A program made the translations under genes and the position numbers. From contig JAYUFR010000119.1 in NCBI GenBank assembly GCA_043738625.1, positions 1 to 15,949 of the forward strand: 15,949 nucleotides of DNA, in the 5' to 3' direction. Origin of the DNA: JANYCD01 sp043738625 (GTDB taxonomy: Bacteria > Pseudomonadota > Gammaproteobacteria > Burkholderiales > Rhodocyclaceae). The stretch's first letter is position 1. Each line of letters opens with the position of its first letter. A model generated the notes under the pieces. It was not told the origin of the DNA. It was given only the letters and a program-made list of their open reading frames with translations, and made no database searches. Below are positions 1 to 6,941 of this stretch, one piece after another.

Positions 1-323
1 TCGCTGATGGACTCGACGCTGGCGCGCTGGGCGCCTTCTACCAGTACCTTGACGGTGCCGTCAGGCAGCTTGAGCATTTGCAGAATATTGGAGATGCAAC
101 CGATGCGATACAAATCGCTGGCATCGGGCTCGTCCTTGGCGGCAGATTTCTGCGCCACCAGCAGGATGCTCTTGCCTGATTCCATGGCCAGTTCCAGCGC
201 CTTGATGGACTTGGGCCGCCCCACGAACAGGGGAATGACCATATGCGGAAACACCACCACATCCCTTAACGGGAGCAGGGGTAATTGCAGTTTCTCCTGG
301 GGGAGATCGAGATGGCCTGACAT
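1..323 (-). CDS. lon: Lon ATP-dependent protease, N-terminal fragment
   Basis: This is the first 107 codons of Lon, the cytoplasmic AAA+ serine protease that degrades misfolded and some regulatory proteins. The gene runs off the left edge, so only the N-terminal substrate-recognition (LON/PUA-like) domain is present; the ATPase and protease domains are not visible. Recognisable stretches are LPLLPLRDVVVFPHMVIPLF near residues 14-33, FVGRPKSI just after, and the DLYRIGCISNILQ and DGTVKVLVEG segments, all typical of Lon N-termini. The ATG at 321-323 is preceded by an AGGA ribosome binding site about 7 bases upstream. It follows clpX on the same strand with an 84-base gap that holds a sigma-32-like promoter and a hairpin. 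Identification is secure; completeness cannot be judged. Confidence 0.96.
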   Translation of the reverse strand, partial: MSGHLDLPQEKLQLPLLPLRDVVVFPHMVIPLFVGRPKSIKALELAMESGKSILLVAQKSAAKDEPDASDLYRIGCISNILQMLKLPDGTVKVLVEGAQRASVESIS

Positions 324-356
324 AGCCTTGTCCTTTTAAAGTGAAACCTCGGGGCC

Positions 357-386
357 TACTTGGGGGCGCCCAGGGAACAATTCAAG
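357..386 (-). promoter_or_regulatory. Putative sigma-32 (heat-shock) promoter for lon
   Basis: Read on the minus strand, CTTGAAT (380-386) is followed after 14 bases by CCCCAAGTA (357-365). The RpoH consensus in proteobacteria is CTTGAAA, 11-16 bases, CCCCATnTA. The -35 box matches 6 of 7 positions and the -10 box differs at one defined position. Predicted transcription start is near 350, about 27 bases before the lon ATG. In E. coli lon is a known sigma-32 gene, which supports the call. Confidence 0.65.
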
Positions 387-403
387 CACCCCGGCAGGGG
401 CGC
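386..403 (-). terminator. Putative intrinsic terminator after clpX
   Basis: On the minus strand, starting 4 bases after the clpX stop codon, GCGCCCC (397-403) pairs with GGGGTGC (386-392) around a TGCC loop, with one G-T wobble. It is followed by TTGAATTGTT, which is T-rich but not a clean T-run. It could end or attenuate the tig-clpP-clpX transcript. Its last stem base is also the first base of the lon -35 box. Termination strength is uncertain. Confidence 0.4.
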
Positions 404-407
404 CGTG

Positions 408-1673
408 TCAGTTGGAGCCCGCTACCTTGGGCTGGTCTTCGTAAATCAGGATCGGTCGGGCATTGCTTTCGATCATGCCCTCGTCGATCACCACCTTGAC
501 GACATTCTCCAGATTCGGCAGCTCGTACATCGTGTCGAGCAGCACGTTCTCGAGGATGGAGCGCAGTCCACGCGCGCCGGTCTTGCGTTTAAGCGCCTTG
601 CGTGCAATTGCCTGCAAGGCGCCGGGACGAATTTCCAACTCGGCGCCTTCCATGGCGAACAGCTTCTGATACTGCTTGATCAAGGCATTCTTGGGCTCGA
701 CCAGGATCTCGACCAGCGCTGTCTCGTCAAGCTCCTGCAAGGTCGCCACGACCGGCAAGCGACCGACGAATTCAGGAATCAGGCCGAACTTGATCAGATC
801 TTCCGGCTCGACCTGCTTCAGCGTCTCGCTGACGCTGCGCGAGTCCTTGCTCTTGACCTCGGCGCCAAAACCGATGCCGGTTTTTTCGGAACGGTTGAGA
901 ATCACTTTTTCGAGGCCGTCGAAGGCACCACCGCACACAAACAGAATGTTGGTGGTGTCGACCTGGACGAAGTCCTGGTTCGGATGCTTGCGCCCGCCTT
1001 GTGGCGGCACCGAGGCAGTGGTGCCCTCGATCAGCTTGAGCAACGCCTGCTGCACGCCCTCGCCGGAAACATCGCGGGTAATGGAAGGATTGTCGGACTT
1101 GCGCGAAATCTTGTCGATTTCATCGATGTAGACGATGCCCTGCTGGGCTTTCTCTACCTCGTAATCGCATTTCTGCAACAGCTTCTGGATGATGTTCTCG
1201 ACATCCTCGCCGACATAACCGGCCTCGGTCAGCGTGGTGGCGTCGGCCATGACGAACGGCACATTCAACAACCGCGCCAGTGTTTGTGCGAGCAGGGTCT
1301 TGCCGGAACCGGTGGGGCCGATCAACAGGATATTGCTCTTGGCGAGCTCGACTTCCTCGGTGTTCTTCTGGTGATGACGCAACCGCTTGTAGTGGTTGTA
1401 AACCGCAACGGAAAGGATGCGCTTGGCCGGGTCCTGCCCGATCACGTACTGGTTGAGGATCTCGCAGATTTCCTTGGGCGTCGGCAGATCGCGGGTCGGC
1501 TTGCCACCCTGCTCAAGCGAAATTTCGTCGCGAATGATGTCATTGCACAGCTCTATGCACTCGTCGCAAATGAATACGGACGGGCCGGCGATCAGTTTCT
1601 TGACCTCGTGCTGGCTCTTGCCGCAGAAGGAACAGTAGAGAAGCTTTTCGCCACCGGGTTTTTTGTCCGTCAT
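408..1673 (-). CDS. clpX: ClpX, ATPase subunit of the ClpXP protease
   Basis: ClpX is the AAA+ unfoldase that recognises tagged substrates and feeds them into ClpP in the cytoplasm. The 421-residue length is normal for the family. An N-terminal zinc-binding domain is seen as C14-x2-C17 and C36-x2-C39. The AAA+ core shows Walker A GPTGSGKT (119-126), pore loop GYVG (152-155) and Walker B IVYIDEID (180-187). The IGF loop that docks on ClpP is present at 267-269. The ATG at 1671-1673 has a strong GGAGAGGAA ribosome binding site. The gene lies 34 bases downstream of clpP, consistent with one transcript, and a hairpin follows its stop codon. A long open frame on the opposite strand (360-1688) is a codon-bias shadow. 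Confidence 0.98.
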   Translation of the reverse strand: MTDKKPGGEKLLYCSFCGKSQHEVKKLIAGPSVFICDECIELCNDIIRDEISLEQGGKPTRDLPTPKEICEILNQYVIGQDPAKRILSVAVYNHYKRLRHHQKNTEEVELAKSNILLIGPTGSGKTLLAQTLARLLNVPFVMADATTLTEAGYVGEDVENIIQKLLQKCDYEVEKAQQGIVYIDEIDKISRKSDNPSITRDVSGEGVQQALLKLIEGTTASVPPQGGRKHPNQDFVQVDTTNILFVCGGAFDGLEKVILNRSEKTGIGFGAEVKSKDSRSVSETLKQVEPEDLIKFGLIPEFVGRLPVVATLQELDETALVEILVEPKNALIKQYQKLFAMEGAELEIRPGALQAIARKALKRKTGARGLRSILENVLLDTMYELPNLENVVKVVIDEGMIESNARPILIYEDQPKVAGSN

Positions 1674-1707
1674 CGTTCCTCTCCGTGAATATCGCTGGGC
1701 CAGCGAC

Positions 1708-2355
1708 TCAGGCAGCTGCCTGTTCGCGACTGTTCAGCACCTTGTCTATCAGACCGTACTCGACCGCCGCCTCGGCCGACAGAAAATTATCCCGGTCGGT
1801 ATCGCGCTCAATGCGGTCGATCGGCTGCCCGGAATGCTTGGCCAGCATTTCGTTGAGCCGCTGCTTGAGGTAAAGAATTTCCTTGGCATGGATTTCGATA
1901 TCCGAGGCCTGGCCCTGAAAGCCGCCCATCGGCTGGTGAATCATCACCCGCGAATTGGGCAGGCAAAAACGCTTGCCCTTGGCACCTGCTGCGAGCAGAA
2001 ATGCGCCCATCGAAGCCGCCTGACCGATGCACAACGTTGACACATCGGGCTTGATGAACTGCATGGTGTCGTAGATCGCCATGCCGGCAGTCACCGAGCC
2101 ACCTGGGGAATTGATGTAGAAATAGATTTCCTTGTCCGGATTTTCGGATTCGAGGAACAGCAATTGCGCCACCACAATGTTGGCGGTGACGTCATTGACC
2201 GGCCCCACCAGAAAAACCACCCGTTCGCGCAATAGTCGGGAATAGATGTCGTAGGCGCGCTCGCCGCGGCCGCTGGTCTCGATGACCATTGGTACCAAAC
2301 CCAGGCCCTGCGGTTCCATGGAACCCTGCGTTCCCCAGTCGTTGCTATGTCTCAT
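1708..2355 (-). CDS. clpP: ClpP, proteolytic subunit of Clp protease
   Basis: ClpP is the serine peptidase that forms the tetradecameric degradation chamber used by ClpX and ClpA. From the ATG at 2355 it has 215 residues, as expected. The catalytic triad is visible: S115 in GQAASMGA, H140 in MIHQPMGG and D189 in the DTDRDNF segment, with the family's usual 25- and 74-residue spacings from the serine. LVPMVIETSGRGERAYDIYSRLL matches the usual mature N-terminus, so about 20 residues before it are probably a cleaved propeptide. The start is uncertain. The frame stays open to 2397, but that start would overlap tig; the ATG at 2355 has a weak GAGAA-like site, and an ATG at 2319 has AGGG upstream. 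It lies between tig and clpX on the same strand. Confidence 0.96.
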   Translation of the reverse strand: MRHSNDWGTQGSMEPQGLGLVPMVIETSGRGERAYDIYSRLLRERVVFLVGPVNDVTANIVVAQLLFLESENPDKEIYFYINSPGGSVTAGMAIYDTMQFIKPDVSTLCIGQAASMGAFLLAAGAKGKRFCLPNSRVMIHQPMGGFQGQASDIEIHAKEILYLKQRLNEMLAKHSGQPIDRIERDTDRDNFLSAEAAVEYGLIDKVLNSREQAAA

Positions 2356-2386
2356 GTCGGATTCTCTACGGTAGCGTTGGAAAGCA

Positions 2387-3694
2387 TCATGCGCCATTAC
2401 CCATCAGTTCGTCAAAACCTACTGCTTTCTCGGTCACTTTGGCATTGGTCAGCGCCCATTCGACCACATTGTTCTCAATGGCCAGTGCTTCCGCCTCGGC
2501 CAAGCGCTGCGGCTGGGTGTAATACCAGCGCACCACTTCTTTCGGATCTTCAAAGGTTTGGGCGAAATCATCAACAATGGCGCGCACGTTTTCCGGTTTG
2601 GCATGCAGCTCCTTGGCCTTGACCAGTTCAGCAAGGATCAGGCCCAGCTTCACCCGGCGCGTTGCCTGCTCGGTGAACCATGACGGATCCACCGGCACAT
2701 TCTTGGCCAGCATGCCGCGCGACTTGAGGTCGTTCAATGCGGCTTCTGCCAACTGCTGCGACTCCATGTCCACCAGGCTCTTCGGCACTTCGATCGGGTT
2801 CACCACCAGCAAGGCATCCATGACCTGATTCTTGATTTTGGCCTGCAGGCGCTTTTTCACTTCCCGTGCAAGATTCGCCGAGACTTCGGTGCGCATCTTG
2901 GTGGTGTCGCCGTCTGTGATGCCCAAAGCGCGGGCAAACTCGGCATCCAGGTCCGGCAGTTGCGGCGCTTCAATTTTCTTGCAAGTCACATCGAACTGCA
3001 CGGTCTGGCCAGCCAGATCCTTGCTGTGGTAGTCGTCGGGAAACTTCACATCGAAGGTTTTGCCTGCGCCCTCGACCATCCCTTCAAGTGCCGTCTCAAA
3101 GTCCGGCAGCATGCGGCCAGCGCCCACCTGAACGTCAAAGTCGGTGGCCTTGCCGCCTTCGAATTCCGCGCCATTCTTGCGCCCGGTAAAGTCGATGACG
3201 ACGCGATCTTCCTTCTGCGCACCCCGATTGGCAGGTACATAGGTGGTGCGTTGCTTGCGCAGCACTTCAATCGTTTTGTCGATTTCGGCATCACTCACTG
3301 CCAGGGTGGGCTTTTCCACTTCATGTCCTGAAATATCGCCGAGAACAACTTCCGGATAAACCTCGAACACCGCCGAAAATTCGAGTTGGGTTGCGCCGGC
3401 ATTCTTCGGTTCGATACGCGGATAACCGGCGACGCGCAGCTTCTGCTCGCGCACTTTTTCGCCGAATACTTTCTCGACCGCGGCACCAATCGCTTCAGAA
3501 CGGGCCTGCGAGCCATACTGCTGCGCTACGAGTTTAAACGGCACCTTGCCCGGGCGAAAACCGGCCATCTTGACCGTCTTCGACATATGCTTGAGGCGCT
3601 GCTCAACCTCGCGATCAATATCGGCCATCGCCACGGTCATGTCGATGCGGCGTTCGAGGGCGCTGACAGCGCCGGTCTGGTCTTGAGTCTGCAT
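2387..3694 (-). CDS. tig: Trigger factor, ribosome-bound chaperone and prolyl isomerase
   Basis: Trigger factor binds at the ribosomal exit tunnel and shields nascent chains; it also has peptidyl-prolyl isomerase activity. The 435-residue length is normal. The ribosome-docking signature GFRPGKVP is at residues 45-52. The FKBP-type isomerase domain spans roughly 161-243 (DRVVIDFTGRKNG ... VGAGRMLPDFE ... FPDDYHSKDLAGQ). The rest is the helical C-terminal chaperone domain. The ATG at 3692-3694 has an AGGA ribosome binding site 7 bases upstream. It heads the tig-clpP-clpX cluster and sits 46 bases downstream of a tRNA-Leu gene on the same strand, with no obvious promoter or terminator between them. 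Confidence 0.97.
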   Translation of the reverse strand: MQTQDQTGAVSALERRIDMTVAMADIDREVEQRLKHMSKTVKMAGFRPGKVPFKLVAQQYGSQARSEAIGAAVEKVFGEKVREQKLRVAGYPRIEPKNAGATQLEFSAVFEVYPEVVLGDISGHEVEKPTLAVSDAEIDKTIEVLRKQRTTYVPANRGAQKEDRVVIDFTGRKNGAEFEGGKATDFDVQVGAGRMLPDFETALEGMVEGAGKTFDVKFPDDYHSKDLAGQTVQFDVTCKKIEAPQLPDLDAEFARALGITDGDTTKMRTEVSANLAREVKKRLQAKIKNQVMDALLVVNPIEVPKSLVDMESQQLAEAALNDLKSRGMLAKNVPVDPSWFTEQATRRVKLGLILAELVKAKELHAKPENVRAIVDDFAQTFEDPKEVVRWYYTQPQRLAEAEALAIENNVVEWALTNAKVTEKAVGFDELMGNGA

Positions 3695-3740
3695 GAGAAA
3701 TTCCTGAAAGGCTGCTAAATAAGGTGGGCTGGCGCGACAC

Positions 3741-3825
3741 TGGTGCGAGAGAAGGGACTCGAACCCTCACAGGTTGCCCCGCTGGAACCTAAATCCAGTG
3801 CGTCTACCAATTCCGCCACCCTCGC
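3741..3825 (-). tRNA. tRNA-Leu, anticodon UAG
   Basis: Read on the minus strand, this 85-base segment folds as a class II (long variable arm) tRNA. The acceptor stem is GCGAGGG with CTCTCGC (one G-T wobble) and the 3' CCA is encoded. The anticodon stem CTGGA/TCCAG closes the loop TTTAGGT, giving anticodon TAG, which reads CUA and probably other CUN leucine codons. The T arm is GAGGG-TTCGAGT-CCCTT. The GGTGGCGGAATTGGTAGACGC start is typical of tRNA-Leu. It lies directly upstream of tig and could be processed from a shared transcript. Confidence 0.96.
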
Positions 3826-3834
3826 GTACTGTCG

Positions 3835-3840
3835 ATTTTA
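3835..3840 (-). promoter_or_regulatory. Candidate -10 box for tRNA-Leu
   Basis: TAAAAT on the minus strand lies 9 bases before the mature tRNA 5' end, the right distance for a -10 element. I see no convincing -35 box 16-18 bases further upstream, so this rests on one hexamer and its position. Confidence 0.3.
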
Positions 3841-3853
3841 CCCGATAACCACC

Positions 3854-3859
3854 TATACT
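3854..3859 (+). promoter_or_regulatory. Candidate -10 box for the hpnCDE operon
   Basis: TATACT lies 25 bases before the hpnC ATG and 14 bases beyond the candidate tRNA -10 box on the other strand. No good -35 hexamer is seen at 17 bases spacing (the bases there are GTCGAT). If correct, the hpnC leader is about 19 bases and the two divergent promoters are packed into the 59-base gap. Confidence 0.35.
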
Positions 3860-3884
3860 GTGGGCCCCGCGCTGCATCCGTCTT

Positions 3885-4703
3885 ATGTCCGTCGGCCACT
3901 ACGAAAACTTCCCCGTCGCCTCTATCCTGCTGCCTCCCGAGTTGCGGGAACCAGTGGCCGCCATCTACGGCTTTGCACGGACGGCAGACGACTTCTCCGA
4001 TGAGGGCGACTTCACCCCATCGCAGCGTCTTCAGTGGTTGCAACAGTACCAGCAACAGCTCGATGCCGTTGCCGGGGGCAAGGACACCGAACATCCGATC
4101 TTTGTACGCCTGCGTCCCGTCATCGCGGCCCACGATTTGCCCTTGCAACTGTTCCGAGATCTGCTTGACGCTTTTGCGCAGGACGTCGTCAAGGATCGCT
4201 ACGACACCCACGCCGAGCTCATGGACTACTGCCGCCGCTCGGCCAATCCGGTTGGTCGATTGTTGTTGCGATTGTTCAAACGCGACTCGGTGGAAAACCT
4301 GGTGCGCTCCGATGCCATCTGTTCTGCCCTGCAATTGATCAACCACTGGCAGGATGTGGCCATTGATCTTGGCAAGGGACCGCAAGGCCGCATCTATCTG
4401 CCGCAGGAGGACATGATTCGCTTTGACGTTACCGAACTACAATTGGCCCATCGACTGTGCAACGATAACTGGAGGTCGCTGATGCAGTTTGAAGTTAACC
4501 GGGCGCGTGCCCTGATGCTGGCAGGCGCACCGCTTGGACGCCTGCTGCCTGGCCGCGTCGGGCTGGAGATCAGAACCATCATCGCCGGCGGATTGCGCAT
4601 CCTGCAAAAAATCGAGTCGGTCAACTACGACGTGTTCCGCCAGCGTCCGCAACTCGGTGTGCTGGACTGGCCAGCGCTTATTTTTCACGCACTGTTGCGA
4701 TGA
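3885..4703 (+). CDS. hpnC: HpnC, squalene/hydroxysqualene synthase subunit of the HpnCDE route
   Basis: This trans-isoprenyl diphosphate synthase-like protein (272 residues) acts with HpnD and HpnE to make squalene from farnesyl diphosphate. In the established pathway HpnC turns presqualene diphosphate into hydroxysqualene. The start MSVGHYENFPVAS and the YGFARTADDFSDE stretch (28-40) are characteristic of HpnC. The two aspartate-rich metal/diphosphate sites are DDFSDE (35-40) and NHWQDVAID (153-161), followed by GRIYLPQEDM. No clear ribosome binding site precedes the ATG. The stop codon overlaps the hpnD start as ATGA, a sign of translational coupling. The protein is probably cytoplasmic or peripheral at the membrane. 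Confidence 0.93.
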   Translation: MSVGHYENFPVASILLPPELREPVAAIYGFARTADDFSDEGDFTPSQRLQWLQQYQQQLDAVAGGKDTEHPIFVRLRPVIAAHDLPLQLFRDLLDAFAQDVVKDRYDTHAELMDYCRRSANPVGRLLLRLFKRDSVENLVRSDAICSALQLINHWQDVAIDLGKGPQGRIYLPQEDMIRFDVTELQLAHRLCNDNWRSLMQFEVNRARALMLAGAPLGRLLPGRVGLEIRTIIAGGLRILQKIESVNYDVFRQRPQLGVLDWPALIFHALLR

Positions 4704-5533
4704 ATCCCGACGATTACTGCCAGCATAAAGCTGCGGCCAGCGGCTCCAGTTTCTACTACAGCTTTCTGTTTCTGCCACCGGAGCGCCGCCAGGCAATCAC
4801 CGCCCTGTATGCCTTTTGCCGCGAAGTGGATGATGCGGTCGATGAAACGTCCGATCCGATGCTGGCGCGGGGCAAGCTGGCGTGGTGGCGTACCGAGGTT
4901 GCGGCGCTGGGTGCCGGGAAACCCAGCCATCCCGTCACCCAGGCCTTGGCAATCGCATTGCAACGTTTTACGCTGCCGCAGGAGCAGTTGCTTGAGATCA
5001 TCGATGGCATGGAAATGGATCTCGACATCAACCGTTATCCCGATTTTGAGTCGCTGCATCTTTACTGCTACCGCGTTGCCAGTGTGGTCGGCCTGCTTGC
5101 CGCGGAGATTTTTGGCTACACCGATCCCAAGACGCTAGCGTATGCACACGATCTGGGGCTGGCATTCCAGCTCACCAACATCATTCGCGACGTTGGCGAA
5201 GACGCCCGGCGTGGTCGCATTTATCTGCCACAGGACGAGATGCAACGCTTCGGCGTCGACGATGCCGACCTGCTACATGCACGCTTCAGCGACGGCTTCA
5301 AGGCACTGATGGAGTTCCAGATCGCACGTGCACGCGACACTTACACACGTGCCTTTGCCCAATTGGCGCAGCAGGATCGAAAATCGCAGCGTGCCGGACT
5401 GATCATGGCGGCAATCTATCGCACCTTGCTGGATGAGATCGAGCGTGACGGATGCCAGGTGCTGGATCGTCGCATCGCCCTGACGCCGGTACGCAAGCTG
5501 TGGATCGCCACCCGCACCTGGCTACGCAACTGA
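4700..5533 (+). CDS. hpnD: HpnD, presqualene diphosphate synthase
   Basis: This member of the squalene/phytoene synthase family (277 residues) catalyses the first head-to-head condensation of two farnesyl diphosphates to presqualene diphosphate. The first Asp-rich motif is DDAVDE (44-49) after ALYAFCREV. The second is NIIRDVGED (160-168), followed by RRGRIYLPQDEMQRFGV. This set, with SFYYSFLFLPPERR near residues 17-30, fits HpnD. A phytoene synthase is the alternative from sequence alone, but pairing with hpnC and hpnE favours HpnD. It overlaps hpnC by 4 bases, and hpnE starts 5 bases after its stop codon. Confidence 0.92.
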   Translation: MNPDDYCQHKAAASGSSFYYSFLFLPPERRQAITALYAFCREVDDAVDETSDPMLARGKLAWWRTEVAALGAGKPSHPVTQALAIALQRFTLPQEQLLEIIDGMEMDLDINRYPDFESLHLYCYRVASVVGLLAAEIFGYTDPKTLAYAHDLGLAFQLTNIIRDVGEDARRGRIYLPQDEMQRFGVDDADLLHARFSDGFKALMEFQIARARDTYTRAFAQLAQQDRKSQRAGLIMAAIYRTLLDEIERDGCQVLDRRIALTPVRKLWIATRTWLRN

Positions 5534-5538
5534 AAAGG

Positions 5539-6822
5539 ATGAAGCGGGTCGCGGTCATCGGTGCGGGTTATGCCGGCCTCGCAGCTGCGGTGGAGCTTGC
5601 CGCCGCCGGCATTCCAGTTACTGTTTTCGAGGCCTCGCGCACGCTTGGCGGACGCGCCCGCAGCGTGGAAATTGAAGGCATTGCGCTGGACAACGGCCAG
5701 CACATCCTGAGCGGCGCCTATCGCGAGACCCTGCGCTTGATGGAGATGGTTGGCGCAGCGCCACAACGTCTGCTGCTGCGTCAATCGCTGCTGCTCGAAT
5801 ACCCCGGCGAATTTCGCATCGCCGCGCCGCAACTGCCGGCCCCCTTGCATCTCGCTGCTGCCCTGCTCTGCGCCAAAGGAATTTCCTGGCTGGACAAATG
5901 GGCGGCCATCCGCTTCATGCGAAAGCTCAAGGCCACGAATTTTCGTCTCGCGCATGATCTGCCGCTGGCCGATCTGCTTGCTGCTGAACGACAATCGCCA
6001 CGCGTCCGAGGATATTTGTGGGAACCGCTCTGCGTCGCCGCGCTCAATACGCCGACCGAGTATGCGTCAAGCCAGATCTTCGCCAACGTGCTGCGCGACA
6101 GTCTCGCTGCTGCGCGCGTCGACAGCGACCTGCTGCTGCCGCTGACCGATCTCACACAACTGTTTCCGCAGCCGGCGGAACAATTCATCGACGCACACGG
6201 CGGCGCAATCAAACGCGGCGTCCGCGTCGAACACATCCGGTTCGAAGACGCGCAATTCAGGATCAATGAAGAAGAAGACGCATCCAGCCATGTGATCCTC
6301 GCCGTCGCGCCGTACCACCTCGCGGCCTTCGCTACCGGGCTACCGGCACTGGCCGAAGCTGCCGCGCAAGTAACAGCATTCTCCTACGAACCCATCGTCA
6401 CCGCCTATCTCGCCTACCCTGAATCGGTGCGTCTGCCGCAGCCCATGCTCGGCCATGCCGATGGCAATCTGCAATGGCTGTTTGATCGCGGCCAGCTCGG
6501 CGGTCCTGTGGGCTTGCTGGCTGCTGTCATCAGCGCCAGGGGAAGGCATCAGGATCTGCCGCCGGATCAACTCGTCGCGCAACTGCATGAAGAAATCAGA
6601 GGCATCCTGCCCAATCTTCCTGCGCCACTCTGGAGTCGCGTCATCGTCGAAAAACGCGCCACTTTCGCCTGTACGCCAGGGCTTGTACGCCCTGCGATGC
6701 AAACGCCCCAGGCCGGCCTGCTGCTGGCGGGGGACTACATCGCCAGCGACTACCCGGCGACGATCGAGAGCGCAGTGCGAAGCGGAATCAATGCGGCGAA
6801 GCAAATCAGCGAACTTTCGTGA
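5539..6822 (+). CDS. hpnE: HpnE, FAD-dependent hydroxysqualene dehydroxylase
   Basis: HpnE reduces hydroxysqualene to squalene, the last step of the HpnCDE route. From the ATG at 5539 it has 427 residues. An N-terminal FAD-binding Rossmann fold starts at once with VAVIGAGYAG (4-13), E31 for ribose binding and LGGRARS (36-42). The C-terminal FAD segment LLLAGDYIASDYPATIESA lies near residues 392-411. These are features of the amine oxidase/phytoene desaturase-like family. The frame is open 29 codons further upstream, but that start would lie inside hpnD, and AAAAGG precedes the ATG at 5539. No squalene-hopene cyclase follows here, so the product is used by enzymes encoded elsewhere. Confidence 0.92.
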   Translation: MKRVAVIGAGYAGLAAAVELAAAGIPVTVFEASRTLGGRARSVEIEGIALDNGQHILSGAYRETLRLMEMVGAAPQRLLLRQSLLLEYPGEFRIAAPQLPAPLHLAAALLCAKGISWLDKWAAIRFMRKLKATNFRLAHDLPLADLLAAERQSPRVRGYLWEPLCVAALNTPTEYASSQIFANVLRDSLAAARVDSDLLLPLTDLTQLFPQPAEQFIDAHGGAIKRGVRVEHIRFEDAQFRINEEEDASSHVILAVAPYHLAAFATGLPALAEAAAQVTAFSYEPIVTAYLAYPESVRLPQPMLGHADGNLQWLFDRGQLGGPVGLLAAVISARGRHQDLPPDQLVAQLHEEIRGILPNLPAPLWSRVIVEKRATFACTPGLVRPAMQTPQAGLLLAGDYIASDYPATIESAVRSGINAAKQISELS

Positions 6823-6867
6823 TGTGCCCGGCGTCGGCTTTTCAGGTAACCTCCTCGATATGAACTA

Positions 6868-6900
6868 GTCCGGCAAGGTGCCCGCGGGCTGTAACCGGAC
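6868..6900 (+). other. Inverted repeat/hairpin in the leader of the molybdoenzyme gene
   Basis: GTCCGG (6868-6873) pairs perfectly with CCGGAC (6895-6900). Inside it, GCC (6880-6882) can pair with GGC (6887-6889) around a CGCG loop. The element lies 41 bases before the ATG at 6942, in the 119-base gap after hpnE. No T-run follows, so it does not look like a plain terminator. It matches no riboswitch class I can recognise by eye. It could be a regulatory leader, an operator or an RNA stability element. Confidence 0.4.
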
Positions 6901-6927
6901 GCGCGAAATTAAAAAACATATGTCTTC

Positions 6928-6933
6928 AGGAGA
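6928..6933 (+). promoter_or_regulatory. Ribosome binding site of the molybdoenzyme gene
   Basis: AGGAGA sits 8 bases before the ATG at 6942. This near-consensus site fixes the start of the 737-residue protein. Confidence 0.75.
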
Positions 6934-6941
6934 GAACAGAC

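Noticed and set aside
360..1688. 442-codon open frame opposite clpX
   Set aside because: It mirrors the clpX codon pattern, and the opposite strand carries all ClpX motifs.
1693..1705. Short palindrome CGCTGGGCCAGCG in the clpP-clpX gap
   Set aside because: The loop would be a single base, so it cannot form a useful hairpin; it is not a convincing terminator or operator.
3741..3825. tRNA-Leu as an attachment site for a mobile element
   Set aside because: The tRNA 3' end runs straight into tig, and no integrase or repeated tRNA end is present.
6872..6884. The 13-mer GGCAAGGTGCCCG occurs here and again at 11658-11670
   Set aside because: One shared 13-mer is about what chance gives in 16 kb, and one copy is inside the clpB coding end.
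6868..6900. Hairpin after hpnE as an intrinsic terminator
   Set aside because: No T-run follows the stem, and it lies closer to the next gene's start than to the hpnE stop.
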